A DNA stretch of 64,000 nucleotides from Thermomicrobiales bacterium (GCA_020432165.1 JAGQGU010000001.1:182655-246654), one strand, 5' to 3'; positions 44,131 to 55,335 are shown, counted from the first letter of the stretch. Numbers and translations are program-made. Notes: generated by a model from the letters alone, not told the origin.

Positions 44131-46065
44131 TTATTGGCCGATGAGCAGGATTGAGCTAACCCAAACAGCATCGTCATCGACCCAGGTCACCGAACCAGCG
44201 GCCGGGATGTGAACTACATCCACGAAGCTTTCAGGTGTTGCTTCAACAGGCGTGGATTCGGCGAAGTAGTCCTCGCAGGCAGTGCCATCGAAGTCGTAAT
44301 CGAGATTCCACAGTGTGCTGGAATCCGCATCGTACGCATCCTGTGCTTCCTGCTGCGTGGCGTAGTCACCACACGCCGGATCGTTATCCAGAGTGGAGAA
44401 GGAACTGTTCAGGCTCGTAACCAGTGCGTCCAGCAATGGCAGGACCTGTCCCTCGATGTTCACATAGCTGATTGCGACGACATTGTCACTCGGCAAGGCC
44501 GCGAGAACCGCCTGATAGTTGGCATCGTCGGCCAGCTTGTCGCTATCGCCGGCGAGATAGTCATCGATGGCACCATTGACGCTGATCACCAGCTGATCAT
44601 TGACCACGCCATACTCAATCACTACCGGAACTCCACTGGTGCTTTCCGTACTCAGGGTGACAGTCTGCAACGTGCCGCCATCAACCTCACGGACACCTGT
44701 TTCGTAGCTGCCATCGTTCATTTGCTGCACAAGTGCCGCAATGGTATCGGTGGTGTTCTGCAAGGTGGCTGGATCAGAGCTGTCGCTCACGAAGAGCACC
44801 TGCGGATTCATCTGGAAGGTTTCAGGATCGAATCCCTGGATGGAGGCAGCGACTGCCCATTCGCCATCCAGCTTCTGGAGCAGATCGGTATTCGGATTGA
44901 ATCCGAGCTGAGACTCGAGCATCGCCCATGATTCATCGACGGTCGGTGTTGCTTCATCCTGCACACCGTCGCCATCCGCGTCAGACAAGGCGGCCTGTAC
45001 CAGGCTATCAAGCAACTCGCCTACGCCACTCCCATAGATATCGTTGGCATTCTCGAAGAGCAGAATGTCTGCCGGGAATGCACTGGCCATGCTCGGAGTG
45101 AAGTCACCGGCTGCAGGCAGTGTTGAGGCATCGGTAGGAACGAAGACACTATCAGCATGGAATCCCGCGTCGGAAGCATAGACCGAGAAACCGGCGTGAC
45201 CGCCACTATTCTCCAGACCAGCCAGTTCGTCAGCGAACTCAGGATCGCTGGCCGCTGCAGTCAGCATGGCATCGATATTGATGTAACCGAAGATCAGATT
45301 GTCAGCACCGAGCTTGTCTGCAACCTTGCCGAATCCTTCTTCGCTGCCCAGGCTGTCCGCATCGCCGTTGATCGTATCGATAATCGGCTCAAGGTCGGTG
45401 GGGGACAGCGAGAGGAGCACGATTCCATTGACTTCAGCCGTGGCGGAGTTGGCAGATGGATTGTCGGTGCTCTCAAAGTAGGTGATGGTTACGCCGTTGT
45501 AGTCGCTGGTTTGCACCTCAGCACCGTTGGTGTCAGCGTCGCTGCTCACCATATCCAGGAACTGCTGGGCAATTGCTTCTGGATCGTCCGGCTGGATCAT
45601 GAGGGCGAAGCCCTCGGGCACGGCGGGTGTTTCACCACCCTCCATTTCGGAGGAGAGGGCCATGGCATCGCTCGTGGCAGCCGAAATATCTGTCGAGGAG
45701 TACTGGATCAGCGAATCGGCATCGGTAAAGACCATGGCGGCAGTACCGGAGATATTCATCTGCTCAGCAGTTTGGCCAAGTTCGTCAACCGAGGCACCGG
45801 TCTCTTCTTCAGCGACCTGGCTCAAGCCGGCACGGTCGAGAAGTTCAAACGTCTTCGTCCATTGATCGGAGGCTTGATCGAGCTCGACCTCCATGTAGAT
45901 AACGGTGCCTGCGGGTGCGGCCGATGCCAGACTGTGGTCATCGCCCTGGGCACTCACGCGCACTGCCGCTGCCAATGCACTCGAAAGGAGCATGAGCACC
46001 ATTGTTAACGTGAGCAAGATACGAGATCGAGACGGCGCGGGAAGCGCGCGCGCATGAGCGTTCAT
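44131..46065 (-). CDS. Exported DUF3352 protein with C-terminal excalibur domain
   Basis: This 644-residue exported protein starts at 46065, where AAAGGAG precedes the ATG; upstream in-frame sequence looks non-coding. A signal segment occupies about residues 16-40. The body matches DUF3352-type proteins in layout: a long pseudo-repeated region with many Asp, Ser and Thr, segments such as PAGTVIYMEVELD near the start, and an ADILLFENAND stretch. Near the end is an excalibur-like calcium-binding domain (CGDYATQQEAQDAYDAD, then DYDFDGTACEDYFA). It ends with STPVEATPES and a short hydrophobic tail. Function is unknown; a calcium-linked envelope role is inference. Confidence 0.85.
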   Translation of the reverse strand: MNAHARALPAPSRSRILLTLTMVLMLLSSALAAAVRVSAQGDDHSLASAAPAGTVIYMEVELDQASDQWTKTFELLDRAGLSQVAEEETGASVDELGQTAEQMNISGTAAMVFTDADSLIQYSSTDISAATSDAMALSSEMEGGETPAVPEGFALMIQPDDPEAIAQQFLDMVSSDADTNGAEVQTSDYNGVTITYFESTDNPSANSATAEVNGIVLLSLSPTDLEPIIDTINGDADSLGSEEGFGKVADKLGADNLIFGYINIDAMLTAAASDPEFADELAGLENSGGHAGFSVYASDAGFHADSVFVPTDASTLPAAGDFTPSMASAFPADILLFENANDIYGSGVGELLDSLVQAALSDADGDGVQDEATPTVDESWAMLESQLGFNPNTDLLQKLDGEWAVAASIQGFDPETFQMNPQVLFVSDSSDPATLQNTTDTIAALVQQMNDGSYETGVREVDGGTLQTVTLSTESTSGVPVVIEYGVVNDQLVISVNGAIDDYLAGDSDKLADDANYQAVLAALPSDNVVAISYVNIEGQVLPLLDALVTSLNSSFSTLDNDPACGDYATQQEAQDAYDADSSTLWNLDYDFDGTACEDYFAESTPVEATPESFVDVVHIPAAGSVTWVDDDAVWVSSILLIGQ

Positions 46066-46191
46066 ACCGACTCCTTTAGCAAACTCGCGAGATGCATCCA
46101 CTGCCTCGCGATGTGAATCGACATGCCAGTGCCATCGAAAGGGATCGAACACAGCATTTCCAATCGGGAACCGTTCCAGGGAGCGGTTTCG

Positions 46192-46329
46192 CTATTCGTT
46201 GGACGTGCGCTTGTCGAACATTGTTCCCAGCGAGAAAACGATCGGGAAGAGTGCGGCAACGATCAAAATCACAGCCACAATGGCACCAAAGGTGAGTGCC
46301 GCACCGATCAAGCCAAGCAGAAAGTCCAT
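46192..46329 (-). CDS. Small membrane protein (45 aa)
   Basis: Read from the ATG at 46327-46329, the 45-residue product is one hydrophobic helix of about 30 residues (FLLGLIGAALTFGAIVAVIL and onward) followed by a short charged tail FDKRTSNE. CAGGG lies nine bases upstream as a possible ribosome site. The gene lies before the DUF3352 gene on the same strand with a 126-base gap. It is too small for confident gene calling, but its clean membrane-peptide pattern argues against chance. Function unknown. Confidence 0.5.
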   Translation of the reverse strand: MDFLLGLIGAALTFGAIVAVILIVAALFPIVFSLGTMFDKRTSNE

Positions 46330-46421
46330 GTTCGTCAACCCTGTTCATCAGGCCATCTGGCCCCGAAATTCATTCGGGTTCACCCCGAGTATACGTATGC
46401 ATTCCGCCGTGGATGTCACGG

Positions 46422-46466
46422 AAAAGCGTCGAAGGTGCGACGGATTGATTGCTCCCCGTCGCACCT
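46422..46466 (-). terminator. Intrinsic terminator of the hspR-clpB operon
   Basis: AGGTGCGACGG (46433-46443) / CCGTCGCACCT (46456-46466) forms a perfect 11-bp stem with a 12-base loop. On the minus strand TCGACGCTTTT follows. It lies 14 bases past the clpB stop. Confidence 0.7.
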
Positions 46467-46479
46467 CCTATTATGCCGC

Positions 46480-49089
<2,610 letters not shown>

Positions 49090-49139
49090 ATATTCTCTTC
49101 CTGCGGTAAAGCTATTTCAGGATGCCTGCATTCAAATAG

Positions 49140-49514
49140 TTACTGTCGCGTTTGCTTGCGCACTTCTTCCTGATCGATATGACCAAGCATGGCGAGCATA
49201 TTGCTGAGTTCTCTGTGGATCTTGCGCGTTTCTTCGTCTTCGGTATCGAGCTTGTCCCGCAGCTTCAGAAGCTCACGCGTGAGATCAAGTGCCATCTGCA
49301 CGCCTGCCAGGTTCATGCTGCGTTCCTCCACCAGGTATTTCACCTGCCGGAGTCGTTCGATATCCTGATCGGAATAAAGTCGCAAATTGCCTGATGTTCG
49401 GGAGGGCGCGATCAGCCCTTCGCGTTCATACTTACGGAGTGTCTGCGGATGCATCTCGACGAGACGCGCGGCGACACTTATGACAAAAAGTGGTTCGGAA
49501 AATCGTTGTGCCAC
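49140..49514 (-). CDS. hspR: Heat-shock regulator HspR (MerR family)
   Basis: This 124-residue protein is a MerR-type winged-helix repressor of chaperone genes. The helix-turn-helix lies in VISVAARLVEMHPQTLRKYE, followed by EGLIAPSRTSGNLRLY, and then a C-terminal coiled coil with many Glu, Leu and Lys. The GTG at 49514 is preferred to the ATG at 49538 because GGAGGTG precedes it at the right distance and the promoter start falls near 49540. In known systems HspR binds HAIR sites with DnaK as partner; here it heads an operon with clpB. Confidence 0.93.
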   Translation of the reverse strand: MAQRFSEPLFVISVAARLVEMHPQTLRKYEREGLIAPSRTSGNLRLYSDQDIERLRQVKYLVEERSMNLAGVQMALDLTRELLKLRDKLDTEDEETRKIHRELSNMLAMLGHIDQEEVRKQTRQ

Positions 49515-49546
49515 GGATAACACCTCCAGTCTGTGCACATGATTGA

Positions 49547-49576
49547 ATCATACACGTTGATACAGATCGTGTCAAC
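49547..49576 (-). promoter_or_regulatory. hspR-clpB promoter overlapping a HAIR-like HspR operator
   Basis: Minus strand: TTGACA (49570-49575), 17 bases, TATGAT (49547-49552). The inverted repeat GTTGATA-N7-TGTCAAC (49556-49576) lies over the -35 and spacer. Its TTGA...TCAA core has the same 11-base spacing as the HAIR consensus CTTGAGT-N7-ACTCAAG, though outer bases differ. Autoregulation by HspR is the simplest reading. Confidence 0.75.
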
Positions 49577-49597
49577 TTTGGAGAGAAGGAGACGTCA

Positions 49598-50272
49598 ATG
49601 GCTGCACGTATCTATGGACATCGAGGCGCGCCAGCGGAACTGCCGGAGAACACACTGCCAGGATTCGCCCGGGCAAAGGATCTGGGAGTCTACGGTATTG
49701 AGCTGGATGTGCATCTGAGCAAGGACGGCGTGGCGGTGGTTTGTCACGACGAAACGCTCGATCGCACCACCAATGCGTCCGGCCCGATTTCGGATTACAC
49801 CGTCGCTGAGCTCCGTAATGTTGATGCCGGCCAGGGCAATCATGTGCCCACGCTTGCGGAAGTGCTGACCCTGGTGGGCGACAGCATGATGGTGGATATC
49901 GAAGTCAAGGCGAATGCCGCCGGTGTTGCCGTGCTGGAAGAGGTCCAGAAGGTTCCCGGTTTGCGCTGGCTGGTGAGCAGTTTTGATTGGGATGTTCTGC
50001 GTTATGTCCGCAGTCAGGATGCGAATGCCGATCTGTGGGTGCTCACGCCAGGAGCCAGCGATGATGCGATCGCTGCCTACCACGAGGTGAATGCTGGTGC
50101 CCTGGCGATTTGGGATAAGGGTATCGATGCCGATATTGCCAGCTATCTCGCCGAGCAGAACATCCCCTGGTGGCCGTGGACGGTGAACGATCCTGCCCGT
50201 GCGAAGGAATTGGTGGATATGGGTGCCATCGGCATCTGCACCGATAACCCGGCGATGGTGCTGCCAGAGTAA
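49598..50272 (+). CDS. Glycerophosphodiester phosphodiesterase
   Basis: This 224-residue GDPD-family enzyme hydrolyses glycerophosphodiesters to glycerol-3-phosphate and an alcohol. The catalytic motif IYGHRGAPAELPENTLPGF (first His near residue 6, acidic Glu after) and ELDVHLSKDGVAVVCHDETLDRTT (metal-binding Glu/Asp and second His) match it. No signal peptide is seen, so it acts in the cytoplasm. GAAGGAG lies before the ATG. It is divergent from hspR, whose operator is 22 bases upstream of this start, so the repressor could also influence it. The next gene makes phospholipid head groups. Confidence 0.94.
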   Translation: MAARIYGHRGAPAELPENTLPGFARAKDLGVYGIELDVHLSKDGVAVVCHDETLDRTTNASGPISDYTVAELRNVDAGQGNHVPTLAEVLTLVGDSMMVDIEVKANAAGVAVLEEVQKVPGLRWLVSSFDWDVLRYVRSQDANADLWVLTPGASDDAIAAYHEVNAGALAIWDKGIDADIASYLAEQNIPWWPWTVNDPARAKELVDMGAIGICTDNPAMVLPE

Positions 50273-50361
50273 TGTTGCGTGCTACACTCCTTGCAGGAAC
50301 GAACGCAATTGGCTGCCACACAAGGATGACAGCAGAAAGGGTGATGACCAGGTGAGTTTCC

Positions 50362-51012
50362 GTGGCTAACGCGATCACCATTGGTCGATTAATCCTGCTG
50401 TTCATCGTGGTTGCGATGATCTACTTCGGCAATGTGCAGGTGATCACACTTTGCATGTTGCTGTTGTTGGTTGTTATCGCCGCAGACGGTGTTGACGGCT
50501 GGGTTGCGCGCAAGCGCAACGAGACTTCTACCTTTGGTGCGGTCTTCGATATCGCTGGCGATCGTATCGTCGAGAACACTCTCTGGATCGTCTTCTCCGA
50601 TCTCGGATTGATTCCGGTCTGGGTGCCGATTTTGGTCATCAGCCGTGGATTTATTGTCGATGGCCTGCGTGCACTCTCCATGCAGGAGGGTATGACCGCC
50701 TTTGGCGAGAAGAATATGATGCGGTCTCCGTTGACTACCTGGCTGACAGCTGGCCGTTTCATGCGTGGCTTCTTTGGCTACGCCAAGGCGCTGGCATTTG
50801 TCTTCCTGTGTGGCCTGGAGGCCTGGGAACATCACGATACAACCGATACATTCCTGGGTAGCCTTTACGGTATGGATTGGTTCCGGTATTTGGGATGGAG
50901 TCTGGTTTGGCTGGCGGTAGCGCTGACGGTGATTCGCGGTATACCGGTGATCATCGATGGACTCGCCTATGTGCGAGAACTGGACGCGCGCAAGCGACGT
51001 GAAGCAAGCTAG
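50362..51012 (+). CDS. CDP-alcohol phosphatidyltransferase
   Basis: This 216-residue membrane enzyme carries the family signature DG-x2-AR-x8-G-x3-D-x3-D as DGWVARKRNETSTFGAVFDI followed by AGD (residues about 45-67). About five hydrophobic segments surround it. Members transfer a phosphatidyl group from CDP-diacylglycerol to an alcohol such as glycerol-3-phosphate or inositol phosphate. The start is GTG at 50362. Placement between GDPD and an acyltransferase suggests membrane lipid synthesis, and a PgsA-type role is likely, but the acceptor cannot be read. Confidence 0.92.
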   Translation: MANAITIGRLILLFIVVAMIYFGNVQVITLCMLLLLVVIAADGVDGWVARKRNETSTFGAVFDIAGDRIVENTLWIVFSDLGLIPVWVPILVISRGFIVDGLRALSMQEGMTAFGEKNMMRSPLTTWLTAGRFMRGFFGYAKALAFVFLCGLEAWEHHDTTDTFLGSLYGMDWFRYLGWSLVWLAVALTVIRGIPVIIDGLAYVRELDARKRREAS

Positions 51013-51090
51013 TTCCGGTAACCTAATGTGAAGTTAAGGTCGCCGCCCGGCTCGTCCGGGCGGTGCCATATCAGTAGTGAGGGAAGCTTC

Positions 51091-52164
51091 GTGGGTAGCA
51101 ACCAAAAGAAGACACCCACATTCCGCCGCGAAGAACGCAGCGAATTTCGCACGCAGCTTTCGGAGTTGATTGCGCGCGTGCTCTCCTGGATCGTGCTTTT
51201 GATCCCCTGGCCATTGCGTGATGCTATCGCGAACGCAATGGGTGCTATTTCGTACCGCTCTTCCACCGGGTATCGCAGCAATGTCGAGGCGAACGTCTCC
51301 ACTGTGCTCGGCGCCGAGGTCAGTGATGCCGAGGTGGAGTGGATCACGCAGCATATCTTCCGTACCAATGCTCGCAACTTCTCGGATTTGCTGACACTCA
51401 CCTGGCGATCACCGGCCTGGCTATCACGGGCGACGCGGATCGCCAGCGGCAGTTTTGAGATGATCGATACTGAACGTGCCCGGGGTAAGGGTGTCATTTT
51501 CGTCTCCGCCCACCTCGGTTGCTTTGATTTCATTGGGCAGAGCTTCCAGGCGCGCGGATACCCCCTCACAGTCGTTACCGGTCGCACCACTTCGCGCTTC
51601 GTCTTCGATGGTGTTACCTGGCTACGCGGCCGTCGGGGTGCACGCATGGTCGAACCGACTCCGGCCGGGATTCGCCATGTAATCAAGGCGCTTCGTAATA
51701 ACGAATGCGCGGTGATTGTTGCCGATCGCGATTTCTTCGAGAACGGGCACCAGGTTGATTTCTTTGGTCATCCCACCACCTTGCCCCCGGGAGCGATACG
51801 AATCGCTCGTGACACCGGTGCACCCATCATTCCGCTTTACACGCAACGGGGCAAAGGGAATCTGCACAATATTCACATCTTGCCTCCGATTTACGTGGAG
51901 AAGACAAAAGATGTGGACGCCGATATTGAGCGGGGGATGGAGCAGCTACTTCCTGTTTTGGAGGAGGGGATTGCTACGTCGTTGGATCAGTGGGTGATGT
52001 TCCAACGGGTGTGGCCCGAGATGCCGCCGGAATCGATTCGCATCTTTCCGACCGGTTCTCCGTTGGAGAGTCCGCTGCTGGAGCGGGAAGCCCAGGCACT
52101 GCCGGAGAAACGGACCGGTGACGATGGGACACCTCCACGACGCCCCGGATCAGAGACCTCCTGA
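51091..52164 (+). CDS. Lysophospholipid acyltransferase-like protein (LpxL/PatA family)
   Basis: This 357-residue acyltransferase belongs to the LpxL/HtrB and PatA group. The HX4D motif is HLGCFD in VSAHLGCFDFIGQ near residue 149, followed by DRDFFENG and the GAIRIARDTGAPIIPL acyl-binding segment. One N-terminal hydrophobic segment (about 25-45) anchors it. The GTG at 51091 is chosen because GAGGGAAG precedes it; an upstream GTG at 51028 is possible. With the CDP-alcohol transferase it resembles the actinobacterial PI-mannoside gene order, but the acceptor could equally be another glycolipid. Confidence 0.9.
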   Translation: MGSNQKKTPTFRREERSEFRTQLSELIARVLSWIVLLIPWPLRDAIANAMGAISYRSSTGYRSNVEANVSTVLGAEVSDAEVEWITQHIFRTNARNFSDLLTLTWRSPAWLSRATRIASGSFEMIDTERARGKGVIFVSAHLGCFDFIGQSFQARGYPLTVVTGRTTSRFVFDGVTWLRGRRGARMVEPTPAGIRHVIKALRNNECAVIVADRDFFENGHQVDFFGHPTTLPPGAIRIARDTGAPIIPLYTQRGKGNLHNIHILPPIYVEKTKDVDADIERGMEQLLPVLEEGIATSLDQWVMFQRVWPEMPPESIRIFPTGSPLESPLLEREAQALPEKRTGDDGTPPRRPGSETS

Positions 52165-52234
52165 CGGAGAACGGAACGATTTCGGTCCAAGACCCAAATC
52201 CCGGACCGATTCGCTAACTCCGCAATTGAATCGG

Positions 52235-52726
52235 TTATCGATAATTGGTGAACTGTAAGGCTACCGGGTAATCTTCCCCCTTGAGGTGATTGATCACCGC
52301 CTGGAGATCATCCCGACTCTTCGCCTGCACGCGAATGGCGTCGCCCTGAATCTGGGCGTTCACCTTCTTGAAGTTGTCGCGAATTTCCTTGCTGATTTTC
52401 TTGGCGATCTCGTCATTGATGCCTTCACGCAGCTTCACAACCTGTCGCTTGCGTGCGCCGCTGGCGTCCTCTTCTGCCTGATAGTCCAGAATCTTGAGGC
52501 TCAGCTTACGGCTGATCATTTTGCTTTCCAGCACATCCCGCACTGCACCGAGCGAGTAGTCACTTTCGGTGTTGATGGTGATGCTGTTGTCATCGAGCGT
52601 GATTTCGGTTTTCGTATCCTTGAGATCGTAACGGGTGCGAACTTCGCGCTCTGTTTGATCGACGGCGTTCTTGAGCTCCTGGCGATCAAATTTGGAAACA
52701 ACATCAAACGAACTATTGGCTGCCAC
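52235..52726 (-). CDS. YajQ-family nucleotide-binding protein
   Basis: This 163-residue protein has the YajQ length and start ([20 protein letters not shown]). Two ferredoxin-like repeats follow. Reports in other bacteria describe YajQ-family proteins binding cyclic di-GMP or RNA; the role here is open. The GTG at 52726 is chosen because GGAGG lies six bases upstream, whereas the ATG at 52732 directly abuts that ribosome site. It lies convergent with the acyltransferase gene and divergent from the sensor kinase. Confidence 0.9.
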   Translation of the reverse strand: MAANSSFDVVSKFDRQELKNAVDQTEREVRTRYDLKDTKTEITLDDNSITINTESDYSLGAVRDVLESKMISRKLSLKILDYQAEEDASGARKRQVVKLREGINDEIAKKISKEIRDNFKKVNAQIQGDAIRVQAKSRDDLQAVINHLKGEDYPVALQFTNYR

Positions 52727-52820
52727 AAACATCCTCCGGGTACTGGTATGCACATTTCCACCCGAGTGTACCAAAATGGTGAGAACGCGCGGCCAGAGGC
52801 TGCGATCGCAGGACTAGGGA

Positions 52821-53852
52821 ATGATTGAACGACTTCAGCTCTTTCCGTTGCAATACAAGCTGATCATCGCCAATGTCGTCATCGTGATCATCGGTGCCGC
52901 GGGCGGCACCTGGCTGGTTGCCAAGCTCGCATCGGGTAACGACGGGCTCCGGCTCGTATTACTGGCGATGGGATTTGCGCTGGTGGGTGGCTGGATGAGC
53001 ACGCTGGCCAACATTTGGGTGGTACGTAAAACACTCAAGCCGCTGGATGATATCGCCGCTACCGCTGATCGTGTGCGCCACGGCGACTATACCGCTCGCA
53101 CCGGAGCTGATCCTTTCCGGGATCCACAGCTGGAGCAGATCGTTGTCTCGTTCAATGGTGCGCTGGATCAGGTGGAAAGTGACCGTGATCGCATTAAGGA
53201 TCTGGTGAACCGGGTCATTGCCGCCCAGGAAGATGAGCGCAAACGCATCGCCCGTGAACTTCACGACGATACCAGCCAGGTGCTCTTTGCCCAGCTTCTG
53301 CGCGTGAGCGCAATGAAGAACTCGGAGAACGAAGAAATCCGTGCTGTGGCAGGTCAACTCGAGGATATGTTCGCCGAGTCCATGGAGGCCGTGCGCCGGC
53401 TTGGGCACGAGTTGCGTCCGCCGAGTCTTGACGATTTGGGGTTGCGCGAGGCGACGGGTGCCCTGGTGCAACGCATGCGAGATCGCAGCGGTATCGACAT
53501 CACTTACGATGCTTCCGAGTTGCGGGAGCGTACCGACGAAGCCATCGAATTGGTGCTCTACCGTGTGGCCCAGGAGGCGTTGACGAATATGTGGAAGCAC
53601 GCCCATGCAACCGCAGCGAACGTTACCCTGGCACTTGTGGACGATGGCATCGAACTGGTGGTTGAGGACAACGGTCGTGGTTTCAATCCGCACGGAGAGA
53701 ATCGTAGCGACGGCAAAGGTCTTGGACTCGGTGTTTTTGGTATGCAAGAGCGGGTTGACCTTGTGGGTGGTACTCTTGAGATTGAGGGTGATCGCAACCC
53801 GGGCACGCGTGTGCGTGCGTGGATTCCGCTTACAGGCGATTCTGGCGCCTGA
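52821..53852 (+). CDS. Sensor histidine kinase, NarL/DesK (HisKA_3) type
   Basis: This 343-residue kinase has two N-terminal membrane helices (about residues 12-33 and 45-67) with almost no extracellular loop, a HAMP-like linker (about 68-120), and a dimerisation helix with phosphoacceptor H148 in RIARELHDDTSQVL. An HATPase_c domain follows with NMWKHAHATAANV and VEDNGRGF. A very short sensor region points to input from within or near the membrane. It is co-transcribed with the response regulator 24 bases downstream. Confidence 0.93.
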   Translation: MIERLQLFPLQYKLIIANVVIVIIGAAGGTWLVAKLASGNDGLRLVLLAMGFALVGGWMSTLANIWVVRKTLKPLDDIAATADRVRHGDYTARTGADPFRDPQLEQIVVSFNGALDQVESDRDRIKDLVNRVIAAQEDERKRIARELHDDTSQVLFAQLLRVSAMKNSENEEIRAVAGQLEDMFAESMEAVRRLGHELRPPSLDDLGLREATGALVQRMRDRSGIDITYDASELRERTDEAIELVLYRVAQEALTNMWKHAHATAANVTLALVDDGIELVVEDNGRGFNPHGENRSDGKGLGLGVFGMQERVDLVGGTLEIEGDRNPGTRVRAWIPLTGDSGA

Positions 53853-53876
53853 CGCACAGTGATTTGTGGGGGACGT

Positions 53877-54542
53877 ATGGAACAGGGTCCTATTCGGGTT
53901 GTACTTGCCGATGATCACGGTGTGGTCCGTGCTGGCCTGCGAGCATTGCTGGAGAGTCAGCCAGATATTACTGTGGTTGGCGAGGCAGAGGATGGCCCAG
54001 GTGCCGTGCGTGCCGTCAGTGAGCTTCACCCAAACGTGGTGGTGACGGATCTCTCTATGCCCGGTGGTGGGATGGAGGTCGTTCGCGAACTCACCGCCCT
54101 CGGCGATTCGACCAAGGTACTTGTTCTTACTGTCCATGCTGAGGAGCGCTACCTGCTGCCGGTGCTACAGGCGGGCGGACTTGGGTACGTGCGTAAATCG
54201 AGTGCTCACACCGATCTGTTGAATGCCATTCGCACTGTGGCCAAGGGTGAAGTCTTCCTTGATCCTGCTGCAACCAAGACACTGCTACGCGGTTATCTTG
54301 GGCGAAGCACCGATGGCGAAGACCTGGACATTGTCGAGGTTCTCTCGGAGCGTGAGCGCGAAGTGGTGAAGCTCACCGCCGAGGGCTACACCGCCCAGCA
54401 GAGTGCTGAGTTCCTGAGTCTCTCGCCAAAGACGGTGGAGACCTATCGACATCGTGCCATGCAGAAATTGGGACTCACCAATCGCGCCGAATTGGTGCGA
54501 TATGCACTTCGGGCAGGACTCCTCACCGAGGAGGTAATGTAG
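53877..54542 (+). CDS. LuxR/NarL-family response regulator
   Basis: This 221-residue partner of the preceding kinase has a receiver domain (VVLADDHGVVRAG at the start, phosphoacceptor D58 in VVVTDLSMPG) and a LuxR-type helix-turn-helix (LSEREREVVKLTAEG, then SPKTVETYRHRAMQKLG). The ATG at 53877 is preferred to the GTG at 53859 since GGGGGA lies before it. NarL-type regulators bind as dimers after phosphorylation. The target genes are not evident from the context. Confidence 0.94.
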   Translation: MEQGPIRVVLADDHGVVRAGLRALLESQPDITVVGEAEDGPGAVRAVSELHPNVVVTDLSMPGGGMEVVRELTALGDSTKVLVLTVHAEERYLLPVLQAGGLGYVRKSSAHTDLLNAIRTVAKGEVFLDPAATKTLLRGYLGRSTDGEDLDIVEVLSEREREVVKLTAEGYTAQQSAEFLSLSPKTVETYRHRAMQKLGLTNRAELVRYALRAGLLTEEVM

Positions 54543-54559
54543 GACACTGTATGCAGTTT

Positions 54560-54580
54560 GGAAAAGTGTCAAACTTTTCC
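54560..54580 (+). other. Hairpin after the response regulator
   Basis: GGAAAAGT / ACTTTTCC forms a perfect 8-bp stem with loop GTCAA, 18 bases past the stop. No U-run follows, so it is a weak terminator candidate at best. Confidence 0.35.
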
Positions 54581-54670
54581 CTACATGGCAAAACGTAGTC
54601 ACGCAACATTCCCTGTCAATTGTTGAAAGCGTGCAGCCGTACAATTGGCATCAGCGAATAATGATCTGAT

Positions 54671-54684
54671 GCACAACATTGTGC
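54671..54684 (+). promoter_or_regulatory. Palindrome upstream of the second MarR gene, operator candidate
   Basis: GCACAA-CA-TTGTGC is a perfect inverted repeat 26 bases before the preferred ATG at 54711. Autoregulation by the MarR product would place an operator here. Confidence 0.45.
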
Positions 54685-54710
54685 GTATATCTCACGAACG
54701 GATAGGGATC

Positions 54711-55244
54711 ATGGCCACTACAATGACGCGAGCTTCAGTACATCCCAAATGGTTGGTCTTCGATGACTCCTGGCAGGCGCCCCACGAAGGGCAAGCCAAT
54801 ATTGATTCGGTACGGTATCACGCTTTCATGCAGCTTATCCGTACGGCGGGTGCACTTGATCGCGCCGCAACCGATGCGTTGGTTGACCTGGACCTCACCG
54901 CCGGTGCCTATGGTGCGCTGGTAGAACTCGCCGAGGTAGGTGATATCGGCATCGCTCCTTCCGAGTTGGCGCGTCGTCTCGCAGTGGCACGTCGAACTGC
55001 AACGCTTTATGTCGACATTCTGGCCAAACACGGTTGGGCCACCCGTGAAGCGCATCCTGAAGATCGCCGTATGGTCCTGGCGCGTCTGACTCCGGCTGGT
55101 GAGGAATTGCTTGAACGTGTTGGTCATGCCTATCAGCATCGCCTCAGCATGCTTCTGGGTGAGATGAGCTCCTATCAGGCTGAGATGCTGCAGGATTTGC
55201 TCTCCATCATCCCCACCGATCGTGATCCTATCGGCGAACACTAG
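54711..55244 (+). CDS. MarR-family transcriptional regulator
   Basis: This 177-residue protein has a long N-terminal arm (about 35 residues) and a MarR winged helix: GIAPSELARRLAVARRTATLYVDILAKHG (residues about 80-110, split by the turn), and a wing EDRRMVLARLTPAG. The start at 54711 is chosen because a palindrome likely to be its operator lies just upstream; the frame opens earlier at 54645. The inducing ligand and targets are unknown. It ends convergently against glgX across about 95 bases of inverted repeats. Confidence 0.85.
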   Translation: MATTMTRASVHPKWLVFDDSWQAPHEGQANIDSVRYHAFMQLIRTAGALDRAATDALVDLDLTAGAYGALVELAEVGDIGIAPSELARRLAVARRTATLYVDILAKHGWATREAHPEDRRMVLARLTPAGEELLERVGHAYQHRLSMLLGEMSSYQAEMLQDLLSIIPTDRDPIGEH

Positions 55245-55256
55245 ATCAAACACGAA

Positions 55257-55335
55257 GGGTGGATTTGGCTAGGCCAAATCCACCCGCAACGATTCATCGA
55301 TAACGCCGGGCAGAGATGTCCGGCGTTTCTCCTTG
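55257..55335. terminator. Two hairpins between convergent marR and glgX
   Basis: The first stem is GGGTGGATTTGGC (55257-55269) / GCCAAATCCACCC (55273-55285), perfect over 13 bp with a TAG loop. The second, AACGCCGG / CCGGCGTT (about 55302-55327), has a ten-base loop and TCTCCTT after it on the plus strand. The pair probably stops transcription from one or both sides. Confidence 0.6.
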
